Source of the DNA: JABAYQ01 sp018608925
Lineage (GTDB): Bacteria > Bacteroidota > Bacteroidia > Flavobacteriales > UBA7312
Direction of reading: 5' to 3'
Length of the DNA stretch: 64,000 bases
NCBI GenBank assembly: GCA_037625715.1
Contig: JASJHQ010000043.1
Location: forward strand, 9,283 to 73,282
Part shown: positions 52,661-61,405 of the stretch, one piece after another
Numbering within the stretch: the first letter of the stretch is position 1
Layout of the letters: each line of letters begins with the position of its first letter
Translations under genes and position numbers: made by a program
The notes under the pieces: generated by a model
The model's database searches: none
Told to the model about the DNA's origin: nothing
Seen by the model: only the letters and a program-made list of their open reading frames with translations

Positions 52661-53721
52661 TTTTTTAAAATTCTACCTTTCCAACTATAGTTTTTAAACT
52701 GGGAAACAATTGCAATATAAACGATATAAAAAGGGTAAACCAATTGAAGAGATAAAAAATATAATCTCCACCTTTTAATATCAAAAAAGTGTGCTAGCTT
52801 TTTAATAAATGAAAAGTCGGCTAAAAATTTAATGGCAAGAAGTACAAATGCCAATCGAAATTCCAATAAAAAAAAAGAAAGCAAAATAGAAAGGTTTGCA
52901 CCAAAAACTAATAAGCTTATCACAATAGCATCAAAATCAGTATAAGAAGTGCTTTTGGCAGACCAGCGTAATCGCTGATTAATAAAAGAAGAAACGTTAT
53001 GTTTCACCGGAGTAGATACAATAGCAGAAGAATTCTTCAGAAAGAAAATTTTTCCTTTATTACGTTTTATTTCATGCATCAAAAAAACATCGTCTCCAGA
53101 AGCAATTTCAGAATTAGTAGATTGGAAATCATCTTTACGAAAAGCTAAGTTTGCTCCATTACACATAAAAGGCCTATTAATAGCAATGGCTCCAGCTCCA
53201 GAACCTATTAGACTAGCAAACTCTATAATCTGTAAATGACCAAAAAAGGAATCGAAATTATTAGTTAAAACCACAGGGCCAACTACCATTTTGATAGCCT
53301 TATCATTAAATGGCGAAACCATAGAAGAAATCCAATCTGTTTTTAAGACACAATCTGCATCAGTACATAAAATTATAGAGCCGCTTGCAATTCTTACACC
53401 ATAATTTATAGCTGCTTTCTTTCCTTGTCCCTCAGAATGCAATAAAACTATTCCATTTAAAGACTCTAGCATCTCAAAACTTCCATCATCAGAATGATCG
53501 TCAACCAAAATAATTTCAAGCTCAATATTATTAGTATTCTGACTTAATAGTTGCTCACATAATGATTTAATAGTTTCCTTTTCATTTCTGAAAGCTACAA
53601 TAACAGAAACTTTAACACTAGAAATTTCTTTTCGATTTGGTATATTATCCCAACCAAACTCTAATCGTTTAACTAAAACAAAATAACCTATTAAAAAACC
53701 TAAAGAAAGTAAGTAAATCAA
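52657..53721 (-). CDS. Family 2 glycosyltransferase
   Basis: This 354-residue membrane glycosyltransferase has a short N-terminal helix, then the GT2 fold: VKVSVIVAFRNEKETIKSLC, EIILVDDHSDDGSFEML and the metal-binding ILCTDADCVL, followed by acceptor-site SGDDVFLMHEIKRNKG and the QRLRWSAKS motif (QxxRW) of processive enzymes. Two to three helices lie in the C-terminal 90 residues. It overlaps both neighbours by 4 bases. The product may be a lipid-linked sugar or polysaccharide; the acceptor is unknown. Confidence 0.9.
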   Translation of the reverse strand: MIYLLSLGFLIGYFVLVKRLEFGWDNIPNRKEISSVKVSVIVAFRNEKETIKSLCEQLLSQNTNNIELEIILVDDHSDDGSFEMLESLNGIVLLHSEGQGKKAAINYGVRIASGSIILCTDADCVLKTDWISSMVSPFNDKAIKMVVGPVVLTNNFDSFFGHLQIIEFASLIGSGAGAIAINRPFMCNGANLAFRKDDFQSTNSEIASGDDVFLMHEIKRNKGKIFFLKNSSAIVSTPVKHNVSSFINQRLRWSAKSTSYTDFDAIVISLLVFGANLSILLSFFLLEFRLAFVLLAIKFLADFSFIKKLAHFFDIKRWRLYFLSLQLVYPFYIVYIAIVSQFKNYSWKGRILKK

Positions 53722-54689
53722 GACCTAAAAAATTTAAGGTTAAAGACAAAAAATACTCCAATAATAGCTGGCAAAACTAAATTTATAGCCCAAAGAGATG
53801 ATGCAGCCATGGTTATGCCTATTAAATTATCGGAAAGCAATCCGAAAAATAAAACTGCAACAGAACCTCTAGCAAATAATTCGGTAATTGCAATTGTCGG
53901 AATTATAGACATAGTTAAAAAAGTGAGGGCACTCATAGTGGCAGAAGAAATAAATGAAATTTCTACATCAAAAAATTGCAACAACAAATAAAATTGAAAT
54001 GTAAAGATGGAATACCTTAATATGCTAAAAAACAAAATATACAAAAGCTCTTTCCTAGAGTAATAGGAGAACACTTCAAGATAGTCGATATACTTCTTTA
54101 GAAAAGAAATCTTATTTAAAATGACAGTCAAATAAGACGCATTTAAATACATGAAAATCGAAGCAAACAACAAAACAATATTGAAAACTAACAAAAACCA
54201 TCGAATAGAACTAAAATCAAAACCAGATAAAATATCAAATGCGAACAAATAATAACACAAAGCTAAAGAACCAAAAAGAACGGTTGCCAATAACTGAGAC
54301 AAATTACCTAAGACGGTTGAAATAACGGCTTTAATTCTGTCTGCTTTAGTAAGGCAAAAAATACGACCGCCAAACTCTCCAATTCTGTTAGGAGTAAAAA
54401 TCGAAACTGTTATACCTAAGAAAATTGCTTTAACGGATAACCACACAGAAACCCTTTCGAGCTTACTTATAAGATATTTCCACTTAAGAGATTCTACAAA
54501 CCAATTAAGCAACATAAGGAATAACACTCCAAATAAAGGAATTGGACTTTTAGATTTTAAAGTATCAACAAACCATTTAGAAAGATCATTGAAGGTTTGA
54601 TCGACAAATACTTTTTGATATAAAAACCAGAATGTCAATAAGATAATAAGGAGCTTAATTAAAAAGCCTATTTTTTTACTACTTTGCAT
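53718..54689 (-). CDS. Flippase-like / lysylphosphatidylglycerol synthase TM-domain protein
   Basis: This membrane protein of about 323 residues has eight to nine hydrophobic segments and the COG0392 (UPF0104) motif IFTPNRIGEFGGRIFCL near residue 95, with SMIPTIAITELFARGSVAVL later. The family includes the membrane half of MprF and glycolipid flippase-like proteins. The ATG at 54687-54689 is preferred; three codons more are possible. It is the first gene of a three-gene operon with the GT2 and the DppC-like permease, consistent with glycolipid work at the inner membrane. Its start is divergent from ruvC with almost no gap. Confidence 0.83.
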   Translation of the reverse strand: MQSSKKIGFLIKLLIILLTFWFLYQKVFVDQTFNDLSKWFVDTLKSKSPIPLFGVLFLMLLNWFVESLKWKYLISKLERVSVWLSVKAIFLGITVSIFTPNRIGEFGGRIFCLTKADRIKAVISTVLGNLSQLLATVLFGSLALCYYLFAFDILSGFDFSSIRWFLLVFNIVLLFASIFMYLNASYLTVILNKISFLKKYIDYLEVFSYYSRKELLYILFFSILRYSIFTFQFYLLLQFFDVEISFISSATMSALTFLTMSIIPTIAITELFARGSVAVLFFGLLSDNLIGITMAASSLWAINLVLPAIIGVFFVFNLKFFRS

Positions 54690-54710
54690 GCACAGCAAAA
54701 ATACAAAATA

Positions 54711-55271
54711 TTGACTCCGAAATCTGACAGAATAATTTTAGGAATTGACCCAGGAACTAACATAATGGGTTATGGTCTTATTCTTATAAAAGGGAATAAA
54801 ATGAGCTTAATAAACATGGGCGTAATACACCTTAATAAGCTAAATAGCCATGCTGATAAACTTAAAAGAATTTTTGAAAGAACTATTCAATTAATTGATG
54901 AGTATCATCCAGACGAAATGTCTTTAGAAGCACCATTTTTTGGCAAAAACGTTCAGTCAATGCTAAAGCTAGGAAGAGCCCAAGGAGTAGCAATGGCAGC
55001 AGGGCTATATAGAGACATTCCTATTTTCGAATACGCTCCTAAAAAGATTAAAATGGCTATTACTGGAAGCGGTACTGCATCAAAAGAGCAGGTAGCAAGC
55101 ATGCTAAAAACTCTAGTAAACGTTAAAGAAATGCCAAAACATTTAGACGCAAGTGATGGATTAGCTGCGGCAGTCTGCCATTACTTTCAAAATGGCAAAA
55201 CAGAAACATCGGGAAAAAGTTATAGTGGATGGGATTCGTTCGTAAAAAACAACCCCGGAAGAAAAGCTTAA
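54711..55271 (+). CDS. ruvC: Holliday junction resolvase RuvC
   Basis: RuvC (186 residues from the start chosen) cuts Holliday junctions during recombination repair. The first catalytic aspartate is in RIILGIDPGTNIMGYGLI, the next acidic residue in MSLEAPFFGKN, and the last pair in LDASDGLAAAVCHYF. No ATG starts this frame: a TTG at 54711 gives TPKSDRIILG as the N-terminus, as family members have, while another TTG at 54684 would overlap the divergent flippase-like gene. The ATG at 54688 is in another frame. The gene converges on the HIT gene with a 4-base overlap. Confidence 0.95.
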   Translation: MTPKSDRIILGIDPGTNIMGYGLILIKGNKMSLINMGVIHLNKLNSHADKLKRIFERTIQLIDEYHPDEMSLEAPFFGKNVQSMLKLGRAQGVAMAAGLYRDIPIFEYAPKKIKMAITGSGTASKEQVASMLKTLVNVKEMPKHLDASDGLAAAVCHYFQNGKTETSGKSYSGWDSFVKNNPGRKA

Positions 55272-55660
55272 ATATTTGAAGCTATTGTATCTGCTATTTC
55301 TTCGAACTCTTGTTTGGAAAAGCTCATTTTGGGTTTAGAAAAATTCATATCCTCCAAACTATTTATAGGTAATAAATGAATATGAGCGTGAGCAACTTCA
55401 AGGCCAATCACAGAAATTCCAATTCGTTCACAGCTTACAGATAGCTTTAAGGCTTTAGAAATCTTTTTAGCAAACTGCCACATACGAGCATAAGACTGAT
55501 CTTCAATATCGAAAATGTAATCGGTTTCTTTCTTAGGAATAACTAAAACGTGGCCTTTAGAAACAGGGAAAGCATCTAGAAAAGCAAGAAATTCATCATC
55601 TTCATATACTTTATAACAGGGTATTTCACCATTTACAATTTTAGAAAAGATGGTTGCCAT
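55268..55660 (-). CDS. HIT family protein (Hint-like)
   Basis: This 130-residue protein has the histidine triad HAHIHLLPI (H-x-H-x-H) near residue 91 and the N-terminal segment TIFSKIVNGEIPCYKVYEDD, followed by AFPVSKGHVLVIPKKE. HIT enzymes hydrolyse nucleoside phosphoramidates or dinucleotides; Hint is the usual bacterial kind. It starts one base after the greA stop and is thus coupled to greA. The biological substrate is unknown. Confidence 0.95.
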   Translation of the reverse strand: MATIFSKIVNGEIPCYKVYEDDEFLAFLDAFPVSKGHVLVIPKKETDYIFDIEDQSYARMWQFAKKISKALKLSVSCERIGISVIGLEVAHAHIHLLPINSLEDMNFSKPKMSFSKQEFEEIADTIASNI

Positions 55661-55661
55661 A

Positions 55662-56135
55662 TTATCTACTAATGTCTACTACCTCAAACTTCATTAGTCC
55701 GTTAGGAACTTGAATTTCGGCAACTCCACCTACTTTCAAGCCAAGTAAGCCTTTAGCAATAGGGGAACTAACAGATATTTTTTTAGACTTAAAATCTGCT
55801 TCGCTTTCTGGAACAATATTATAAGTCATTTTAGTTCCGTTAGCTACGTTTTTAATAGTAACAACTGACATGATTAGAACTTTAGAATGGTCAATCTGTG
55901 ATTCGTCTAAAACCCTGGCTTTAGCAAATTCACTCTCCATCTTAGCAATTCTAGCTTCTAATAGCCCTTGCGCTTCCTTAGCAGCATCATACTCGGCGTT
56001 TTCTGATAAATCACCCTTGTCTCTAGCCTCAGAAATTTGTTTAGCTACGCTAGACCTTTCTGCTGTTTTAAGATTATATAACTCGGATTTTAATTTCTCT
56101 AATCCTTCTTCTGTATAATATACTACGTCTGACAT
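55662..56135 (-). CDS. greA: Transcription elongation factor GreA
   Basis: GreA (157 residues) enters the RNA polymerase secondary channel and triggers cleavage of backtracked RNA. The N-terminal coiled coil includes YTEEGLEKLKSELYNLKTAE, with the acidic tip ARDKGDLSENAEYDAAKEAQ carrying the catalytic D-x-x-E residues. The C-terminal domain ends in IAKGLLGLKVGGVAEIQVPNG. It is followed one base later by the HIT gene and preceded by the PorV-like terminator. Confidence 0.97.
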   Translation of the reverse strand: MSDVVYYTEEGLEKLKSELYNLKTAERSSVAKQISEARDKGDLSENAEYDAAKEAQGLLEARIAKMESEFAKARVLDESQIDHSKVLIMSVVTIKNVANGTKMTYNIVPESEADFKSKKISVSSPIAKGLLGLKVGGVAEIQVPNGLMKFEVVDISR

Positions 56136-56154
56136 AGTTCAATGTTTTAAAAAT

Positions 56155-56186
56155 CAAAAGAGAAGACCTCAGAAAGGACTTCTCTT
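56155..56186 (-). terminator. Terminator after the PorV-like gene
   Basis: On the minus strand AAGAGAAG-CC pairs with GG-CTTCTCTT (ten pairs, one bulge on each side) around a 7-base loop, followed by TTTTGATTTTT. It lies 22 bases past the stop of the PorV-like gene. Confidence 0.7.
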
Positions 56187-56208
56187 ATAATTGAATAATA
56201 TTTTTGTT

Positions 56209-57243
56209 TTACAAGTCTATTCTAAATCCTATGGAATGTAATAAACCAAATGAATCTGACTGACGGAAAGAGTAATCTACTCCGAAATCTGTACCCTCAC
56301 TTAAAGGAAGATTTACCGAAAAACCAGCCGATGGTCCGCTGATAGCAGTACTATTTTCATCAGCACCTGATTCTAAATTATATCCACCTCTTAAAGTTAC
56401 TAATTCTCTAAAAGAATACTCCAAACCTAATCTGTACTGGTCGTTCTTAAAAGAATTAGAGGTAAAAGTAACAGCTGTAGTCAACCTATGATCATCTGGC
56501 AAAACTGGTGCCAAATCGTAAGACAAACCTATATTTAATAAAGAAGGTAATTCGAAATTATCAGATCGCTGATTAAGCGTCATAGTATATTCTTCATCAG
56601 GAGCAATACCTCTAAAAGATAAACCATCACCATTAAAAACCATTGTTGGACCAACATTTTTTAAAGCAATACCAAACTTAACATGATTTTCGCTACCAGT
56701 TACATATTGAATACCTGCATCTAAAGCGATTCCACTTGCAGTTACATCTGTAGTTCCTTCCACTATAGCTTTTACAGCGAAACCACCATAAATACTATTT
56801 GAAAAAGTTTTAGCATATCCAAGGTTAAGGTTAGTAGCAGAAATAGTATAAGTACCAATTCCTCCATCAGGCAATAATTCAGTTGTTCTGTCAATATCAG
56901 CAATTGATATAGATGTAATTGCTAATGCTAAAACAGATGATTCACTCATTCTCTGAGCAAAACCAAAAGAATTAATCGGAATATCCGCAATCCATGAAGT
57001 TCTAGCAAATATCAGTTCTGTTTTATCTACAAAAGCTAAACCAGCAACATTGCCATACAATGATTCTAGGCCCATTACAGACGCAGAGTTAGCTCCTCCC
57101 CAACCAGATGATTTAACCCAAGGGTTAATTAAAAGTTGATCAGCACCAGCAGATCCAACCCGATCAGGATTTCCTGCTGAAAGATTACTCACACTGGCTA
57201 GTCCAATTAGAAAAACCGCTAAGCATTTTAGTGATTGTCTCAT
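56209..57243 (-). CDS. PorV/PorQ family outer-membrane protein
   Basis: The 344-residue exported protein has a signal peptide (LKCLAVFLIGLASVSNLSAG) and a full outer-membrane barrel, with many strands and a terminal aromatic-hydrophobic strand (HSIGFRIDL). The N-terminal segment GSAGADQLLINPWVKSSGWG and the early LESLYGNVAGLAFVDKTEL match the PorV/PorQ family. PorV itself is the shuttle that takes T9SS cargo to the attachment complex. This copy sits next to a giant surface protein and a TonB receptor, so it is probably a dedicated partner rather than the core PorV. It starts 20 bases after the giant gene. Confidence 0.85.
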   Translation of the reverse strand: MRQSLKCLAVFLIGLASVSNLSAGNPDRVGSAGADQLLINPWVKSSGWGGANSASVMGLESLYGNVAGLAFVDKTELIFARTSWIADIPINSFGFAQRMSESSVLALAITSISIADIDRTTELLPDGGIGTYTISATNLNLGYAKTFSNSIYGGFAVKAIVEGTTDVTASGIALDAGIQYVTGSENHVKFGIALKNVGPTMVFNGDGLSFRGIAPDEEYTMTLNQRSDNFELPSLLNIGLSYDLAPVLPDDHRLTTAVTFTSNSFKNDQYRLGLEYSFRELVTLRGGYNLESGADENSTAISGPSAGFSVNLPLSEGTDFGVDYSFRQSDSFGLLHSIGFRIDL

Positions 57244-57263
57244 GTTAATTTAAATATATAATA

Positions 57264-60200
57264 TTAAAAAGTGTCAAGGTCAATTGGACGCATCACACCA
57301 AACCATTTTAAATTCTTCTCTTTACCCAAACTAGGTATATTCACATTGATAATATATGCACCACTAGCAATAGGAATACCTTTTTGATTCTTTAAGTCCC
57401 AATCTATTGAAGCAGAACCGTCACTATCTTTAAACAAACGATTCACTAAAGAACCATTTAAAGAATAAACAGATATGACACATTCTGCTGGTAAATTAGT
57501 AATTCTAACTCTATTATCAAGCTGTCCTCCATTTTCAATTCCTTCGTAAGTGGAGTAAGCATAATAAGGATTAGGCACAATATTTATCATATCAACAATC
57601 GAATCAATAGTCTCTTCAGAAGTTACTTCTGTTGGAGCAATATTAGCAGTCGAAAATCTGTAGTTAGGATAATTAACTTTCTTATAAGTAACATCAACAG
57701 TTACAGGAGATGTTTGACTAGAACCTGCAATAGTACTTGTGTAGTAAACATTTCCTAAAGAGTTTGCTTGTCTCCAAACATTGTCGATTAGTACCGAATC
57801 AGAAACACTGATAGATTCTATCTCATAAGCAAACAACTGATCGTAATTTTGAAGATAATCTTTCAATGGAATTCTGTCATTAGAAACAGTAAACGATTCT
57901 GTAGTAGAAGTCTGGTCAACATCACCAAAGCTTCTATATTCTCTAGAAACATCAATGTTAATCTCTACATCAGAAGATAATAATTCGTAACCTTCATTTA
58001 GCAAAGGAACGCTAACCCACATCATTTCTTTAAAGAAATCACGTTTTTGAATTGTAGAACCAGCAACATCAATAAGTGCTTGTGCACATTGATCGTATTT
58101 AGAAGAGTGTACATAAACGAAATGTTTTCCTCCTAAATAATAACTACCATTTGCCCAAGGTGGAATAGTAGATTGAACTCTTGTGCTAGGGTTCCATATC
58201 ATATCTCTTCCATTGTCGGCTTGTAGCCAAGAATCTTCAGAGAACATAATATTTAAACGCTCACCAGACTCTTTGTTAATAGCATAACCAGGGAACCAAC
58301 CCATACCATTACCACTACCATCAGGAGATCCGTCTTTTGCAACAGATTCGGATGCTCTTAAATCCATCTTAGCAACGCCACCTTCAGAATAGGAAGGATT
58401 ATCCTGAGATTCTAAAACAATACATCTTGACCATAAAGATTGATCATCTGTAACAACAATTTTTACAGATTGCAAATCTCTAATTCGGTTTGTACTTTGT
58501 TGGTTAGGAACTGTAGTATATGCTTGCGACACGTCATAACCAGGTCCGTCAAGATAGTAAGAAACAAAACGATAAGGAGCCCAAGTACCATTAACAACAT
58601 CCTCATAGACGCCATCAGGGTCAGTAGAGTAATCGTCAAATACACTTACATTTTCTGGATCAGACTGGTAAGATCCAGCATGTATCCAGTTACGACCCCA
58701 CAAGGAAGTATTTGCTGCAGTTACCTCACCATCTTCATCGTCTCTATCTCTAACACCACCTAACCAAGGGTTGTACTCGTCTTCAAATACTATAGAAGAA
58801 GTAATAAAACCATTATTATCTTCATAATCGGCAACGTTTAATTCATAATCCCAATCCGGAGGATTGTTTTGATTGATCTGCACAGCAAAACCTAAGGAAG
58901 AAAATAATTGCTGATTATCTAAGTCTATAGATGCATCAGAAACAAAACTTTCACCATTATTTAAATTCACTAATTCCCAACGAGAAACAACAGGATCTAA
59001 AACTATAGACCTAGGGTCAGAGGTGGAAGCATTATATAAATCGCCATAAAACTTCAAGGCAAAATCAGCCTGAGTTAAGTTAAAAGGATCAATTACTTGC
59101 ACGTCGATTGGTCCTGAACCCGCTTCATAAACTGGGTTTTCAGAAAAACCATTAGCCATAATTTCAGATTCAGTATCAGCAGTTAGATTTAATTCGCCAC
59201 CACCATTACCAGCACCAACTACTCTAGCTATTTCTACACCCTGACCAATATCAGCATTTAATTGAGTTGTAAAAGGCTTGTGAGGGATACCAGTATATAC
59301 TCTAATATTTTTTCTACCCGACTTATAAGGTCTTTGCTGACCATCTAAAGCGCTTGGATCAGAAGGGTTATAAGTTTTATAATCATTATGACCATAAGCA
59401 ACAGCCATAAAGTAATATTGCTGATGGTTTGTTAATAAAGGATTACCACTAGCAAATTCGTCTTCTGTAATAGAAACAGAGTGGGCAATACCATTATTAG
59501 AAGCAGAAACTTCCAATAAAGGAACGTTTGCACCAATAGAAACATCAAAATTATAATTGATCAAATTAGCAACCGAATCTTCAACATCACTTTGGAATAC
59601 TAATCTTGCAAGATCAGGATTGTCTAAATCAGTAACACTCACATAAGGAGCTATTAATTGGTATAGTTGGTACCCTTGAAATCTAAAGAAAGGATCCCAA
59701 GTCTCGCCTTCAGGACTAATAATTAAAGGATCTAATTCAATGTATTGCTCTAAAAAGTTGTTAGATGTAGAACCGTTACTAAAGTTAAATACTAACTCTT
59801 GGTCTAGCTCTACCACTTCTAAATCTGGTGCATCAGGACCGTTCAATACTTTAAAGCAGTTATCGAATAAAGCTTGAGCTTTATCATCCGCTAAACGAAC
59901 TAATTCTACAGATGCAAATGGACCACCAGCAGTTGCTCTAGCCCACACAACTCCAGTTGTAATTTTATTAACAGCTCCTGGCTCTAATGTAAAAGGACCC
60001 GCAGATTGCAAAAACCTTCTATCTGCAGGATCATTACCAGCAGTTTCTTCTGTCCATCCTTGAGGATCATCCCAATCAGCACTAGTAATTTGACCATCGG
60101 TTCCCCATCCGTTAGGATCGGTATCACCAGGAAACATAAAGTCTGCAATAGTAGAACCACCTCTACCATCACTTCCGTATGTAATATCTAAACCGTCTTT

Positions 60201-61385
60201 CCATTTACCAGTAAGGTAATTATAAATATGCTGGCCATTTTCTGGATTACCTACTACTGAAAAGTCGTTATTATAGTAAACAAAACGAGACATAATAGAC
60301 TGCTCACCTGGCTCGTCGATAATACTATCTCTATCGTTATCGACACCATCATTAGGATCTGCTAATGGGCCTTGGAAAAAATCGACACCAATAGCTGGAG
60401 GATTAAAACCATAACCAGAAGCTCCTTCATCTTCGGCATCACCATTATAGCAATAGCCTAAACCTCTTGCGACATCACAACCAACATAATCATCTAAATA
60501 GTTTCCTAAATCAGGATCTACCCACTGACCAAAATAAGCATCGTTAAGCTGAATGGTAGCTTTGTTTATAATGGTATAGTTATAAAATGTCATGTTATTG
60601 ATTTCATCATTAGTAGCGAAAGCAAAAGCTTGGGCTCTAATTTCTAAACCAATAGGGTCAGCACCAGTTTCCGAGTGTATATTTCCTTTATCGTTAAATA
60701 CCCACCAAAGTGTTTGGTCACCATAAATCAAATCATCATTAAGACAATCGGCATTACCATTAACATCATATCTTGGGTAATCTCCATCTTCAGGATTGTA
60801 TTCTCCATCTTCGTTAGCATCAAAATATGGTGCTAAAAATTGGTTTTCACCATCCACACCATTTCCAGGCCATTCCGTAATTGAAGAAGGAATAGAATAC
60901 TCTGGAAAAGCGTCTTTATCATTATACCAAGCGATGAACTGATCTACGTCTTCTCTCGTAATTTGAAAGTGTTGATCGTAATCATCACACGTTTGTGGAG
61001 TAATCTCAGCCAAGTCATCTAAAGGACCCGTCCAAAAATCGTTACCAGTCTGACGATAAGTCATAGCCGCAGCTTTTAGCTGCTCACCAGCATCAATACC
61101 AGCAATCCAAAGGGCACCAGCAAACATAGAATGCTTGTTTCCATCTTTAGGAATTTCGTATCTAGCATCGGTAAGGTTCCACCACATATCACCACCACCC
61201 ATTATGGTAGTCCTAACATTGTTGATGTTTAAATCTGTTCTAGCTTGAGAAGGCACACAATCAGCGGCTACACGAGCTAAACTAGAATTAGTAATAGTTG
61301 TAGAATTTTCATTCCCTACATTCTCTTTTGCACTAAGTGAAAAGGAGAAAAATCCTAGTAGTGCGATTAATACAATCTTATTCAT
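57264..61385 (-). CDS. Giant secreted surface protein (about 1373 residues)
   Basis: The protein begins with a signal peptide (NKIVLIALLGFFSFSLSAKE); the ATG at 61383-61385 is preferred to one three codons upstream. The N-terminal half has acidic calcium-type loops (DANEDGEYNPEDGDYPRYD, DGVDNDRDSIIDEPG) and a conserved segment NNMTFYNYTIINKATIQLND. The C-terminal 90 residues form a FlgD/T9SS-like Ig domain (NIVPNPYYAYSTYEGIENG, ISVYSLNGSLVNRLF, ASGAYIINVNI) but end in GVMRPIDLDTF without the usual basic strand, so export by T9SS is likely but cleavage is uncertain. Its position between a TonB receptor and a PorV-like barrel suggests a joint complex. No enzyme motif is recognised. Confidence 0.8.
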   Translation of the reverse strand: MNKIVLIALLGFFSFSLSAKENVGNENSTTITNSSLARVAADCVPSQARTDLNINNVRTTIMGGGDMWWNLTDARYEIPKDGNKHSMFAGALWIAGIDAGEQLKAAAMTYRQTGNDFWTGPLDDLAEITPQTCDDYDQHFQITREDVDQFIAWYNDKDAFPEYSIPSSITEWPGNGVDGENQFLAPYFDANEDGEYNPEDGDYPRYDVNGNADCLNDDLIYGDQTLWWVFNDKGNIHSETGADPIGLEIRAQAFAFATNDEINNMTFYNYTIINKATIQLNDAYFGQWVDPDLGNYLDDYVGCDVARGLGYCYNGDAEDEGASGYGFNPPAIGVDFFQGPLADPNDGVDNDRDSIIDEPGEQSIMSRFVYYNNDFSVVGNPENGQHIYNYLTGKWKDGLDITYGSDGRGGSTIADFMFPGDTDPNGWGTDGQITSADWDDPQGWTEETAGNDPADRRFLQSAGPFTLEPGAVNKITTGVVWARATAGGPFASVELVRLADDKAQALFDNCFKVLNGPDAPDLEVVELDQELVFNFSNGSTSNNFLEQYIELDPLIISPEGETWDPFFRFQGYQLYQLIAPYVSVTDLDNPDLARLVFQSDVEDSVANLINYNFDVSIGANVPLLEVSASNNGIAHSVSITEDEFASGNPLLTNHQQYYFMAVAYGHNDYKTYNPSDPSALDGQQRPYKSGRKNIRVYTGIPHKPFTTQLNADIGQGVEIARVVGAGNGGGELNLTADTESEIMANGFSENPVYEAGSGPIDVQVIDPFNLTQADFALKFYGDLYNASTSDPRSIVLDPVVSRWELVNLNNGESFVSDASIDLDNQQLFSSLGFAVQINQNNPPDWDYELNVADYEDNNGFITSSIVFEDEYNPWLGGVRDRDDEDGEVTAANTSLWGRNWIHAGSYQSDPENVSVFDDYSTDPDGVYEDVVNGTWAPYRFVSYYLDGPGYDVSQAYTTVPNQQSTNRIRDLQSVKIVVTDDQSLWSRCIVLESQDNPSYSEGGVAKMDLRASESVAKDGSPDGSGNGMGWFPGYAINKESGERLNIMFSEDSWLQADNGRDMIWNPSTRVQSTIPPWANGSYYLGGKHFVYVHSSKYDQCAQALIDVAGSTIQKRDFFKEMMWVSVPLLNEGYELLSSDVEINIDVSREYRSFGDVDQTSTTESFTVSNDRIPLKDYLQNYDQLFAYEIESISVSDSVLIDNVWRQANSLGNVYYTSTIAGSSQTSPVTVDVTYKKVNYPNYRFSTANIAPTEVTSEETIDSIVDMINIVPNPYYAYSTYEGIENGGQLDNRVRITNLPAECVISVYSLNGSLVNRLFKDSDGSASIDWDLKNQKGIPIASGAYIINVNIPSLGKEKNLKWFGVMRPIDLDTF

Positions 61386-61405
61386 GTCTATCATTTTATT
61401 TAGAC

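Noticed and set aside
54688..54690. ATG as the ruvC start
   Set aside because: It is one base out of the ruvC frame, so it cannot start that protein.
58440..58763. 107-codon plus-strand frame inside the giant surface protein gene
   Set aside because: It is antisense to a long, clearly coding frame, and its product resembles no known protein.
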